From assembly GCF_025643595.1 (NCBI RefSeq), contig NZ_CP102826.1, forward strand, positions 3,844,001 through 3,908,000: a DNA stretch of 64,000 bases, written 5' to 3'. The notes below the pieces were generated by a model that was not told where the DNA came from, did not search any database, and saw nothing but the letters and a program-made list of their open reading frames with translations. Positions 37,521-45,832 of the stretch are shown here, one piece after another. The stretch comes from Saccharopolyspora rosea. GTDB lineage: Bacteria; Actinomycetota; Actinomycetes; Mycobacteriales; Pseudonocardiaceae. Position 1 is the first letter of the stretch. Every line of letters starts with the position of its first letter. A program made the position numbers and the translations under genes.

Positions 37521-38987
37521 GTGAGAATCCCCGCACGTTCGCGCGGATCCGCCCGTCGCGGCACCAGACGCCGGATGGCGTGGCTGGGTGCCGCCGTCGC
37601 GGCGGCGTCCGCGGTACCGGCCGCGCTCCCCGCGGGCACCGCGACCGCGGCGACGGACAACGACACCATCGTCCAGCTCTTCGAGTGGCCGTGGGCGAGC
37701 GTCGCGTCCGAGTGCACCAACGTCCTCGGCCCCAAGGGGTACGGCGCCGTCCAGGTGTCCCCGCCGGCGAGTTCGGCGTCGCTGCCGGACAAGGGCCACC
37801 CGTGGTGGGAGGTCTACCAGCCGAACAGCTACGCGCTGAACTCCCGGATGGGCAACCGCGAGGAGTTCCAGAACATGGTGGCGACCTGCCACGCGGCCGG
37901 TGTGAAGGTCTACGCCGACGCCGTGCTCAACCACATGACCGGGCAGGACGGCGGCGGAACCGGTTACGACGGAACGTCCTTCCCGGACAAGTACGACTAC
38001 CCGAACCTGTACACCAAGGACGACTTCCACCAGCCGCCGTGCACGGTGAACAACTACACCGACGCGCACAACGTCCAGTTCTGCGAACTGGAAGGGCTCG
38101 CTGACCTGAAAACCGAATCCGACGGCGTGCGCACCAAACTCGCCGGCTACCTCAACGACCTGGAGAGCCTCGGCGTCGACGGCTTCCGGCTCGACGCGGC
38201 CAAGCACATCCCCGTGGACGACATCGCGGCGATCGAGGGCAAGCTCGGCAAACCGGCGTTCATCTACCAGGAGGTGTCGGCCGGTGGATCCGGTGACGCG
38301 GTCCAGCCGAACCAGTACGAGCCGACCGGCTCGCTGTTGGAGTTCCGGTTCGGACGCGGCCTGAAGTCGGCCTTCCAGGGCAGCATCGCGGGTCTGTCCG
38401 ACTTCGGGTCCGGGATGGAACCCAGCGACAAGGCGGTGTCCTTCGTGGACAACCACGACACCCAGCGCGACGGCAGCACGCTGTCCTACAAGGACGGTCA
38501 GCAGTACGTGCTGGCGAACATCTTCGCGCTGGGCTGGAACTACGGCACGCCGAAGGTCATGTCCAGCTACACCTTCAACGGTCACGACGACTCGCCGCCG
38601 GCCGGTTCCGACGGCAAGGTCTCCCCGGTGAAGTGCGGCTCCGGCTGGGAGTGCGAGCACCAGAAGCGGCCGATCGCGAACATGGTCGGGTTCCACAACG
38701 CCGTCCGCGGGACCGACGTGGCCAACTGGTGGTCCAACGGCAACAACCAGATCGCGTTCAGCCGTGGCGCCAAAGGATTCGTCGCCATCAACAACGAAGG
38801 CGGGACCCTCGCGCAAACCCTGCAGACCGGACTGCCCGCCGGGACCTACTGCGACGTCATCCACGGTGACCTCGGCAACGGCGGGTGCACCGGCCCGACG
38901 GTGACGGTCGGCCCGGACGGCAAGGCGCAACTGTCCGTCAACGCCTCCGACGCCGTCGCGATCCACGCCGGCGCCAAGGTGAGCTGA
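37521..38987 (+). CDS. Secreted alpha-amylase (GH13)
   Basis: 488 aa from GTG 37521 with GGAGG 6 nt upstream. A twin-Arg-like, basic signal region (RRGTRRRMAWLGAAVAAASA) ends near residue 40 at ATA-ATDND. GH13 motifs: DAVLNHMTG (region I), GFRLDAAKH (region II, nucleophile Asp), FIYQEV (region III, acid Glu) and FVDNHDTQ (region IV, Asp). A C-terminal beta domain (Aamy_C) ends in AIHAGAKVS. It hydrolyses internal alpha-1,4 bonds of starch outside the cell. No starch-binding domain is attached. A strong hairpin 53 bp after the stop ends the transcript. Confidence 0.95.
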   Translation: MRIPARSRGSARRGTRRRMAWLGAAVAAASAVPAALPAGTATAATDNDTIVQLFEWPWASVASECTNVLGPKGYGAVQVSPPASSASLPDKGHPWWEVYQPNSYALNSRMGNREEFQNMVATCHAAGVKVYADAVLNHMTGQDGGGTGYDGTSFPDKYDYPNLYTKDDFHQPPCTVNNYTDAHNVQFCELEGLADLKTESDGVRTKLAGYLNDLESLGVDGFRLDAAKHIPVDDIAAIEGKLGKPAFIYQEVSAGGSGDAVQPNQYEPTGSLLEFRFGRGLKSAFQGSIAGLSDFGSGMEPSDKAVSFVDNHDTQRDGSTLSYKDGQQYVLANIFALGWNYGTPKVMSSYTFNGHDDSPPAGSDGKVSPVKCGSGWECEHQKRPIANMVGFHNAVRGTDVANWWSNGNNQIAFSRGAKGFVAINNEGGTLAQTLQTGLPAGTYCDVIHGDLGNGGCTGPTVTVGPDGKAQLSVNASDAVAIHAGAKVS

Positions 38988-39039
38988 TCAAGCGGGCCCG
39001 GTCGCCGGTCTTGCCCCGTCTGGACCACGACCGGGTCAG

Positions 39040-39070
39040 ACGGGGGCTCCCCACCGCCGGGAGCCCCCGT
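39040..39070. terminator. Hairpin terminator after alpha-amylase
   Basis: Perfect 12-bp arms, ACGGGGGCTCCC (39040-39051) and its complement (39059-39070), around a 7-nt loop, 53 nt after the amylase stop. Confidence 0.8.
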
Positions 39071-39241
39071 CGCTCGGCCTCAGCACCGCGGAAACCACCC
39101 CGGCCGGCTCGACTCCGACGACGTGGCCACGGCCAGCCGGACGCCGGACCGGCTGGCCGACCTGGCAGCCTCCGACGAGCAACTCGCCGACATGCTGCCC
39201 TTCCGGCACGGCTGACCCATCCGACCGTCCTCAGTGGACCA

Positions 39242-40063
39242 TCAGGCGCGCGGTCGGCCCACCGCGGCCAGGCACGCCGACCGGCGCGGGTCCTGCCCCG
39301 CGGGCAGCGGTCCGTCCGGGCGCCACAGAGCCGGATAGGTCAGACCCGGTTCCACCAGGTCGAAGTCGTCGAGCAGGGCGCTGATCCGGGCGCGGTTGCG
39401 CGCCGTCATGGGTTCGGCCAGGTGCGCGTTGAAGATCTCCTCGCCGCGGCGGATCTCCTCGGGGAAGTCCTCATTGGTGATGTGCGAGAACACCAGCAGC
39501 GACCCCGGGGCCATCACCGACCGGTACCGGTCCAGGATCGCCGCCGGGCCGTCGTCGTCGGTGAGGTAGTGGGCCACGGCGACCATGAGCACCGCCACCG
39601 GCCGGTCGAAGCCCAGCAGCCGCCGGGTATCGGGATGGCCCAGGATCGACTCCGGGTCGCGCATGTCCGCCCGCAACGCGGTGGCGCGGTCGTCGCCCGC
39701 CAACAGGCGGCGGGAATGGGCCACGGCGACCGGGTCGATGTCGACGTACACCACCCGCGCCGCCAGGTCGTGCTGCTGCGCGATCTCGTGGACGTTGCCC
39801 ACCGTGGGCACCCCGGATCCCAGGTCCAGGAACTGGGCGATGCCCTGCTGCTGGCAGAAGCGCACCGCCCGCCGCAGGAAGGCCCGGTTGTCCCACGCGG
39901 ACTGCGCGGCAGTGGGCGAGATCCGGCGGAACTCCTCGTGCACGCGCCGGTCCACGGCGAAGTTGTGGCTGCCACCCAGGCCGTAGTCGTAGACCCGGGC
40001 GGGGCTGGCCTTGGTGGTGTCGATCCCCTCGGGCACCCAACCGGCACCGAAATCGCGGTCCAC
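39242..40063 (-). CDS. SAM-dependent methyltransferase of the PF04672 type
   Basis: 273 aa. The N-terminal pattern GIDTTKASPARVYDYGLGGS, then HNFAVDRRV, is the mark of this actinobacterial family, abundant and mostly uncharacterised. The SAM-binding strand reads FLDLGSGVPTVGNVHEIA with the acidic residue in VYVDIDPVAVAH. The family probably methylates small molecules, but no substrate is known. It starts at ATG 40063 with AGGAGA before it. The 185 bp upstream, before the LysR stop, hold no feature I can name. Confidence 0.85.
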   Translation of the reverse strand: MDRDFGAGWVPEGIDTTKASPARVYDYGLGGSHNFAVDRRVHEEFRRISPTAAQSAWDNRAFLRRAVRFCQQQGIAQFLDLGSGVPTVGNVHEIAQQHDLAARVVYVDIDPVAVAHSRRLLAGDDRATALRADMRDPESILGHPDTRRLLGFDRPVAVLMVAVAHYLTDDDGPAAILDRYRSVMAPGSLLVFSHITNEDFPEEIRRGEEIFNAHLAEPMTARNRARISALLDDFDLVEPGLTYPALWRPDGPLPAGQDPRRSACLAAVGRPRA

Positions 40064-40248
40064 GAGATCTCCTCACCACGTCGACGCCCTTCCGGCGGAA
40101 CGCATTGTCCAGCGCGCCGGCCGCGGTCGACACCGCCGAAAACAGGACATCGCAACGGCGAACGATCGCTCTTCTCGGCGGTGCTGCCGACCACGCGCCC
40201 CGCGCCCAGCAGGCGGACGGTCTGGCCGAGCCGGCCGCCGAGGTCCGG

Positions 40249-41118
40249 TCAGCCGCGTTCCCGGTAGAGCTCGGCGAGCAGGGCGACGGCGCCGTGCGTG
40301 GCGGGGTGCGGGTCGTGCCGCCGCCAGATGAGGTGCACGGGAACGGGATCGGCATCGCGCAGCGGGCGGTAGCTGATCCCGTCCCGGCGGTACTGGGTGG
40401 TGGTCGCGTGCGGTGTGACGCCGACGCAGCGGCCGGTGGCGATGGCGGCCAGCCAGTCGTCGATCTCCTGGATGTACTCGACGGCCGGGCGGGCGCCTTC
40501 CGGCCACAGGTCCAGCGTGGTGGTGCCGGTCCGGCGGTCGAGCACCAGGGTGCGGCTGGGGATCTCGGCCAGCCGAATGCTGCGCCTGCGCGCCCAGGGG
40601 TCGTCGGTGGCGAGTGCGACGTAGCGGCGCTCGTGGCCGACGACCGCGTGCGACCAGTGCCGCCGGTCGACGGGAGCCCGGATGACGGCCAGATCGCACA
40701 GCCCTTCGGCGAGCCCGCCGGTGGGCGTGTTGTGCCGGATCAGCTGGAGCTCGACGTCCGGGTAGCGGTCCCGCCAGCGGCGCTGGAACTCGGCGGTGTG
40801 GCGCCCGAACGCGGACCAGGCGTGGCCGATGCGCAGCCGGGTGTGGCCGGCGGCCGCCTCCCGGACCAGTTCCTCGGCGCCGCTCAGCAGCACCCGGGCG
40901 CGGGCCAGCACCCGCACGCCGGCGGTGGTGGGGTAGATCGTCCGGCTCGTCCGGTGCAGCAGCCGGACGCCGAGGGCCCGCTCCAGCGCGAGCAGGGTCC
41001 GGGAGACCGCCGCCTGCGAAACACCCAACTCGATCGCGGCGTCGGTGAAGCTGCCGGTGTCCACGATGGCGACCAGGCACCGCAGGTGCTTCAACTCCAG
41101 TTCGGCACGACCGTCCAT
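40249..41118 (-). CDS. LysR-family transcriptional regulator
   Basis: 289 aa from ATG 41118. An upstream ATG at 41160 would place the start inside a palindrome and is less likely. Winged helix at residues 8-65: LKHLRCLVAIVDTGSFTDAA, then SQAAVSRTLLALERALG. The effector domain (residue 90 on) has RLRIGHAWSAFG, and VGVTPHATT near the end. It is divergent from the EamA exporter 68 bp away and probably controls it. The gap holds CATC-N5-GATG at 41124-41136 and a 9-bp-arm palindrome at 41141-41165, plausible LysR recognition and activation sites. Confidence 0.9.
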   Translation of the reverse strand: MDGRAELELKHLRCLVAIVDTGSFTDAAIELGVSQAAVSRTLLALERALGVRLLHRTSRTIYPTTAGVRVLARARVLLSGAEELVREAAAGHTRLRIGHAWSAFGRHTAEFQRRWRDRYPDVELQLIRHNTPTGGLAEGLCDLAVIRAPVDRRHWSHAVVGHERRYVALATDDPWARRRSIRLAEIPSRTLVLDRRTGTTTLDLWPEGARPAVEYIQEIDDWLAAIATGRCVGVTPHATTTQYRRDGISYRPLRDADPVPVHLIWRRHDPHPATHGAVALLAELYRERG

Positions 41119-41140
41119 GCGTTCATCGTATAGATGGTGC

Positions 41141-41165
41141 GTCGGATGCATTTTGCGCATCCGAC
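41141..41165. promoter_or_regulatory. Palindrome in the LysR/EamA divergent promoter
   Basis: GTCGGATGC-N7-GCATCCGAC, perfect 9-bp arms, 21 bp before the EamA start. The T-N11-A-like dyad form suits a LysR regulator. Confidence 0.65.
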
Positions 41166-41186
41166 GGGCCGGTCCATGGTGCGGGT

Positions 41187-42077
41187 GTGACCATCTCGGA
41201 ATCGCAGGAGAGCACCGCCACCACCGCGCCCGGCACGGGCTCGCGGGCCGCCGGGGTGGCGCTGATGTTCGGCAGTGGACTGTCCAACCAGGTCGGGGCG
41301 GCCGTGGCCGCGCTGGCGTTCCCGGTGATCGGGCCCACCGGGGTGGTGGCGATCCGGCAGTGGGTGGCCGCCGCCGCGCTGCTCAGCGCCGGCCGTCCCC
41401 GGCTGCGTTCGTTCACCGCCGCCCAGTGGCGGCCGGTGCTCGGGCTGGCCGTGGTGTTCGCGACGATGAACCTCGCGCTCTACACCGCGATCGAGCGGAT
41501 CGGGCTCGGCCTCGCGGTCACCCTGGAGTTCCTGGGGCCGCTCACCGTCGCTCTGATCGGTTCCCGCCGCCGCACCGACCTGGTCTGCGCGCTCGCCGCC
41601 GCTGCCGCGGTGGTCGAACTCACCGCACCCCAGCCGTCCACCGACTACCTCGGCATCGGTCTGGCGCTGCTGTCCGCGGTGTGCTGGGGCTGCTACATCC
41701 TGCTCAACCGCACCGTGGGCAGGCGGCTGCCGGGGCTCGGAGGGCTGGCGGCCTCGGCGGCCGTGTCCGGACTGGTGTACGTGCCCGTCGGCGCCCTGGT
41801 CCTGTGGAACCACCCGCCCACGGCCGGCGCGCTGGGCTGCGCGCTGGCCGCCGGAGTGCTGTCCTCCGCGGTGCCGTTCCTGTCCGATCTGCTGGCCCTG
41901 CGCCGAGTTCCGGCCCACTACTTCGGCATCTTCATGAGCGTCAACCCGGTGCTGGCGGCGCTGGTCGGCACGGTGGTGCTGGACCAGCACCTCGACGGGG
42001 CGTCCTGGCTGGCGGTGGGCGTGATCGTCACCGCGAACGCCGTGGTCGGCGCCACGTCCCGGACCGCGGGCGGCTAG
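41187..42077 (+). CDS. EamA-family (RhtA-like) transporter
   Basis: 296 aa from GTG 41187. Ten transmembrane helices can be traced. Two EamA repeats are seen: the first with NQVGAAVAALAFPVIGPTGV and VALRQW-like VAIRQW, the second starting YLGIGLALLSAVCWGCYILL. SAVPFLSDLLALRRVPAHYF and IFMSVNPVLAALVGTVVLDQ are typical of RhtA threonine/homoserine exporters. It exports a small metabolite, probably an amino acid, under the divergent LysR. No clear ribosome site precedes the GTG; the message may have a very short leader. Confidence 0.88.
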   Translation: MTISESQESTATTAPGTGSRAAGVALMFGSGLSNQVGAAVAALAFPVIGPTGVVAIRQWVAAAALLSAGRPRLRSFTAAQWRPVLGLAVVFATMNLALYTAIERIGLGLAVTLEFLGPLTVALIGSRRRTDLVCALAAAAAVVELTAPQPSTDYLGIGLALLSAVCWGCYILLNRTVGRRLPGLGGLAASAAVSGLVYVPVGALVLWNHPPTAGALGCALAAGVLSSAVPFLSDLLALRRVPAHYFGIFMSVNPVLAALVGTVVLDQHLDGASWLAVGVIVTANAVVGATSRTAGG

Positions 42078-42087
42078 CGCGTGATTC

Positions 42088-42165
42088 ATCAGCGGCGCCG
42101 GTCGCTCTCTTCCGGCGAGCGGTCTCGCAGCCGGCACCGCCGCGCAAAGCATCCGAAACACGCCG
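42088..42165 (+). repeat. Degenerate MITE-like repeat (copy C) between convergent genes
   Basis: CAGCGGCGCCGGTCGCTCTC, then TTCCGGCGAGCGGTCTCGCA, corresponds to block R1 of copy A, followed directly by the GGCACCGCCGCGCAAAGCAT / CCGAAACACGCC end found at 19690-19722. R2 is missing, so this is an internally deleted relic. Confidence 0.5.
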
Positions 42166-42175
42166 GTGCCGTGAC

Positions 42176-42943
42176 TCACTGCGCCGTCCACCCGCCGTCG
42201 ACGGCGACGAGCGCGCCGGTGACGAAGCTGGCGGCGTCGGAGACCAGGAAGGCGACGGTTTCGGCGACCTCGCTGGGTCGTCCGATCCGGCCGATCGGGT
42301 GGGCGTCGCCGAAGGAGGCGAGCATCGCGCGCCCGTTCTCCACGACGCCTTCCATGATGTCGGTGTCGATGACGCCGGGGAGCACGGCGTTGGAGCGGAT
42401 GCCGTGGCGGCCGCCTTCGATGGCCAGCACGCGCGTGATCTGGGCCAGCGCGCCCTTGGACGCGGCGTAGGCGGTCTGGGTGTCGAAGGCGACGACCGAG
42501 GACACCGACGCGATCGAGACGATCGCACCACCGCCGGCGGCCTGCATCACCCGGAACGCCTCGCGCGCCTGCACGAAGTTGCCGCGGGCGTTGACGCGCA
42601 GGATCGCGTCGAAGTCCTCCGCGGTGGTGTCGGTGATCGGCTTGTTCAGGGTGCGGCCGGCGTTGTTGACCAGGATGTCGAGCCGTCCGAACCGGTCGGT
42701 GGCCAGCCGCGTGGCCGCCCGCGCGGACTCCTCGTCGGCGACGTCCCCGACGAGTGCGGCCACGTTGTCCGGATCACTCGCGGCGAGTTCCTCGACGGCC
42801 TCGGACCGGTCGGTGACGACCAGCTGGGCGCCGCGCTCGCGCAGCAGTGCGGCGGTGGCGTGCCCGATGCCGCGGGCCGCACCGGTGACGACGGCGACGC
42901 GACCGGTGAGGTCCCAGCTGTTCGGGAGGGAGGTGGTGGTCAT
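42176..42943 (-). CDS. Short-chain dehydrogenase/reductase
   Basis: 255 aa, ATG at 42943. Rossmann motif VVTGAARGIGHATAALL, NNAG, catalytic Ser in IVSIASVSSV and YAASK with Tyr and Lys. The C-terminal FVTGALVAVDGGW is typical of classical SDRs of the FabG/glucose dehydrogenase type. DGDVADEE-like AALVGDVADEESARA binds the adenine side; the acidic residue after strand 2 (VVTDRSE) suggests NAD. It follows another SDR with a 23-bp gap on the same strand, so they probably share a transcript. Substrate unknown. Confidence 0.9.
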   Translation of the reverse strand: MTTTSLPNSWDLTGRVAVVTGAARGIGHATAALLRERGAQLVVTDRSEAVEELAASDPDNVAALVGDVADEESARAATRLATDRFGRLDILVNNAGRTLNKPITDTTAEDFDAILRVNARGNFVQAREAFRVMQAAGGGAIVSIASVSSVVAFDTQTAYAASKGALAQITRVLAIEGGRHGIRSNAVLPGVIDTDIMEGVVENGRAMLASFGDAHPIGRIGRPSEVAETVAFLVSDAASFVTGALVAVDGGWTAQ

Positions 42944-42966
42944 GGTTCCTTCTCGTGGTGTGGTGG

Positions 42967-43722
42967 TCAGCGTTGACGGGCCGGGCGCACGACGATCTCG
43001 TTCACGTCGACGTCCGCCGGCTGGTCCAGGGCGTACGACACGGCACCGGCGATGGCGTCCGGGGCGATCGCGTGCGCCCGGTAGGTGCGCATCGCCTCGG
43101 TCGCCCCGGGCTCGGTGATGGAGTCGGCGAGTTCGGACTCGACGACGCCCGGCGAGATCGTGGTGACCCGGATCGCGGGGTCGCACTCCTGGCGCAGGCC
43201 CTCGGTGATCGCCCAGGCGGCGTACTTGGTGCCGGAGTACACCGCTGCGGTGGGCACGACCTGGTGGGCGCCGATGCTCGCGATCGTCACGAAGTGGCCC
43301 GAGCCCTGCGCGGTGAAGTGCGGCAGCGCCGCGGCGATGCCGTGCAGCAGGCCCCGGACGTTGACGTCGATCATCCGGTCCCATTCCTCGACGAGCAGGC
43401 TGTCCAGGCGCGACAGGGGCATGACGCCGGCGTTGTTGACGAGGACGTCGACGCGTCCGAACCGGTCGCGGGCCCCCTGCACGAAGGCGCCGACGTCGGC
43501 TCGGTCGGTGACGTCCAGGCGCACCGGGTGAACGCCGCCGCGGGCCGCCTGCACGCGCTCGGCCAGCGCGTGCAGGCGGTCGATGCGTCGCGCACCGGCG
43601 ACGACGTGGTGCCCCTCGGCGGCCAAGCGGGCGGCGAGGGCTTCACCGATCCCGCTGCTGGCGCCGGTGACGAGCACGACCTTGTCCCGCTGCGTGCTGT
43701 GGACTTCGGAGTTGCTGGACAT
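42967..43722 (-). CDS. Short-chain dehydrogenase/reductase
   Basis: 251 aa from ATG 43722 (43731 also possible). TGASSGIGEALAARLAAEGH, then ARRIDRLHALAERV, where the Arg pair after strand 2 favours NADP. NNAGVMPLS, VTIASIGAH and YSGTKYAAW supply the catalytic Asn, Ser, Tyr and Lys. It resembles the YdfG-like NADP oxidoreductases for 3-hydroxy acids or aldehydes. It precedes the other SDR, and the two may form an oxidation/reduction pair. The 176 bp upstream hold nothing I can identify. Confidence 0.88.
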   Translation of the reverse strand: MSSNSEVHSTQRDKVVLVTGASSGIGEALAARLAAEGHHVVAGARRIDRLHALAERVQAARGGVHPVRLDVTDRADVGAFVQGARDRFGRVDVLVNNAGVMPLSRLDSLLVEEWDRMIDVNVRGLLHGIAAALPHFTAQGSGHFVTIASIGAHQVVPTAAVYSGTKYAAWAITEGLRQECDPAIRVTTISPGVVESELADSITEPGATEAMRTYRAHAIAPDAIAGAVSYALDQPADVDVNEIVVRPARQR

Positions 43723-43907
43723 GTCCACCACGGTGGCGGCGCGCGACCCGCGGTGGCAGGGCGCTGTCTTCCTGGGAGTGCCACACCCACGCTGTCAACG
43801 GGCGCCGCGACGCCGGTGCGGCGCAGGCCGAACCCGTCGCCCGGCGGGCGCGGCCCGGGCCCGCCACTGCTCGCCGAAAGGCCCGGTCTCCGCCGGCTGC
43901 GGACCGG

Positions 43908-44750
43908 TCAGACCGACGCCGGAACAGCCAGGAAGTCGATGATCTCGCGCGTGACCCGTTCCGGGGCGTCTTCCATGACGAAGTGGCCGGCGTTCGGGAT
44001 GACGACGAGTTCGGCCGTGGGGATGTCGTCGCCGAGGCGGCGGGCGTAGTCGAGCGGCTGCCACCGGTCGTCCGCACCCCAGAGGACGCGGACGGGCATG
44101 GTCAGCCCGCCGAGCTGGTCGCTGATCTCCTCGGTGTACTTCGAGTCGTAGTGCCGCACCTGGTGTTCGAAGAAGGACGCCCGGCCCAAGGCCGACTGGT
44201 GGGGCGCCAGGTAGGCGTCGAGGACGTCCTCGGCCATCCCGCCTCCGGTCGCGACCGTCATCTCCAGCTGACGGGTGAGCAGCGCGTTGAACGCGTCCTG
44301 CGTCAGGTTCCGGTAGTCGTCGAGGTGTTCGTCGATGATCTTCCGCCAGGTCGCCGACGGCCAGGAGTCGTAGCTGACCGTGTCGATGAGCACCAGGCGG
44401 CGGACGCGTTCGGGGTGCGCGATCGCGAATCGTTGACCGATGGCGCCACCGATGTCGTGGGCGACGATGTTCACGCGGTCCAGGCCCAGTTCCGCGAGGA
44501 CGGCTCCGAGCAGGTCCGTCTGCGCCGCGACCGAGGTGTCGCGGCTCGTCGGCCGCTCGGACAGCCCGTACCCCAGCAGGTCGTAGGTGACGGCGCGGTA
44601 GCCGGCCGCCTCGATCCGCGGCACGACGTTGCGCCATTCGCAGGAGTGCGACGGCGTGCCGTGGATGAAGACGACCGGCTCGCCCCGACCGTGGTCGCGG
44701 TACGCCAGCCGCACTCCGTCGACGACGAGGTCGTCGGTCAGCAAGGCCAT
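43908..44750 (-). CDS. Alpha/beta hydrolase (haloalkane dehalogenase-like)
   Basis: 280 aa from ATG 44750, with GGAGGG upstream. Seen: HGTPSHSCEWRNVVPRI (oxyanion HG motif), nucleophile elbow VAHDIGGAIGQ with Asp in the nucleophile position, and NAGHFVMEDAPE with His. An Asp nucleophile (xxHDxGG) is the mark of haloalkane dehalogenases and epoxide hydrolases rather than esterases. The acid is in LWGADDRWQP. Epoxide hydrolase activity could matter near an antibiotic cluster but is not shown. Its promoter (TGGCAC, 17 bp, TATAGT; 44888-44860) is overlaid by a large inverted repeat. Confidence 0.85.
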   Translation of the reverse strand: MALLTDDLVVDGVRLAYRDHGRGEPVVFIHGTPSHSCEWRNVVPRIEAAGYRAVTYDLLGYGLSERPTSRDTSVAAQTDLLGAVLAELGLDRVNIVAHDIGGAIGQRFAIAHPERVRRLVLIDTVSYDSWPSATWRKIIDEHLDDYRNLTQDAFNALLTRQLEMTVATGGGMAEDVLDAYLAPHQSALGRASFFEHQVRHYDSKYTEEISDQLGGLTMPVRVLWGADDRWQPLDYARRLGDDIPTAELVVIPNAGHFVMEDAPERVTREIIDFLAVPASV

Positions 44751-44828
44751 GGTGTTCCCTCCCCGGCTTTCGTCCTCATCGGACGGTCGCGGGCCGGACA
44801 CCGACGCCGCGGACAGCACCGGCGCGTC

Positions 44829-44880
44829 AGGTATACCGACCTGTTTACCCACGGCCGCGACTATACAGGTCGGTATACCT
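44829..44880. promoter_or_regulatory. Perfect 16-bp inverted repeat over the hydrolase promoter
   Basis: Arms 44829-44844 (AGGTATACCGACCTGT) and 44865-44880 are exact reverse complements around a 20-nt spacer. On the minus strand the spacer contains a -10-like TATAGT (44865-44860) with TGGCAC 17 bp further up. Such symmetry with GGTATACC and ACAGGT is typical of TetR-family sites. No TetR gene is adjacent. Confidence 0.75.
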
Positions 44881-44974
44881 CAGTGCCAGTCCCGGTGCCG
44901 GGAGCACGTGGCGCCAACCGAAGACCACGGCGCCGCGGCCACCGGATCGCGGTGGCCGCCCGTGGCGCACCGGC

Positions 44975-45760
44975 TCACGCGCCGCCCGGCAGGCGCCCCC
45001 AGGCGCTGACCATGAGCGGTCCGAAACCGGTGGACTCGCCGTCGTGCCACAGCCGGTGGAACGCGTCGAGGTCCGCCTGGGTCAGCAGTCCCCCGCCCAG
45101 CAGGTGTGGCGCCAGCTGGTCGACGAACATCTCCCACAGCGGCACGCCCCGCTCGCGGTCGGCGGTCAGCGGCCTCGGTTCGGCGCGGAACCCGACGTCG
45201 TCCAGCCCGGCGCGACGCAGCGCGCGGGGCAACGTGCGCCCGCAACACGGGTCGTAGGACATCGTGTCGAACAGTTCCCGCAACGCCCGCAGGACGCGTT
45301 CGTGGGCCGGGGAAGGCGGATCCACGGTCGACACCGTGGACCAGTCGAGGTCCTCCACCACCAGCCAGCCGCCCGGCCGCACCGCCGCGACCATCGCACC
45401 GATCGCGTCCTCGGCCGACGGCAGGTGCTCGACCAGCAACCGGGCGTGCACGAGGTCGAAGTGGTCGGCGGGCAGCGGGTCCGCGGTGATGTCGGCGGCC
45501 AGGACCTCGACCTGACCGCCCGCCAGCGGTTCCAGGTAGCGGGTGTCGTTGTCGACGGCGAGCACGTGCCCACCGGGTCCGACGCGGTCGGCGAGCATCT
45601 CGACCACGCTGCCCCCACCGGCGCCGATGTCCGCGCACCGCCAGCCCGGCGCGACACCGATGCGGTCGAACACGGCCGCCGTGCCCGGGTCGTAGTGCGC
45701 GGCCAGGTCGTCCAGCCGGGTCTTCTCCGCGTGCCACGCGGGATCGAGCAGATAGGTCAC
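44975..45760 (-). CDS. SAM-dependent class I methyltransferase
   Basis: 261 aa. SAM motif I CADIGAGGGSVVEMLADRVG near residue 44, the acidic motif II in VLAVDNDTRYLEP, and motif III/IV FDLVHARLLVEHLPSAEDAI. The C-terminal half has a CCG pair and charged helices but no metal site. It follows the acyl ligase by 72 bp on the same strand and is the last gene of the minus operon of the PKS/isonitrile cluster, so it could methylate the product. It could also be independent; the gap is larger than within the operon. Confidence 0.85.
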   Translation of the reverse strand: MTYLLDPAWHAEKTRLDDLAAHYDPGTAAVFDRIGVAPGWRCADIGAGGGSVVEMLADRVGPGGHVLAVDNDTRYLEPLAGGQVEVLAADITADPLPADHFDLVHARLLVEHLPSAEDAIGAMVAAVRPGGWLVVEDLDWSTVSTVDPPSPAHERVLRALRELFDTMSYDPCCGRTLPRALRRAGLDDVGFRAEPRPLTADRERGVPLWEMFVDQLAPHLLGGGLLTQADLDAFHRLWHDGESTGFGPLMVSAWGRLPGGA

Positions 45761-45832
45761 GACTCTCCCTTTCGGTCGAAGGTGGTGGCGAACCGCGGGT
45801 TCGCACCGGTCACGTCTTCTCCGGTCGCCAGA

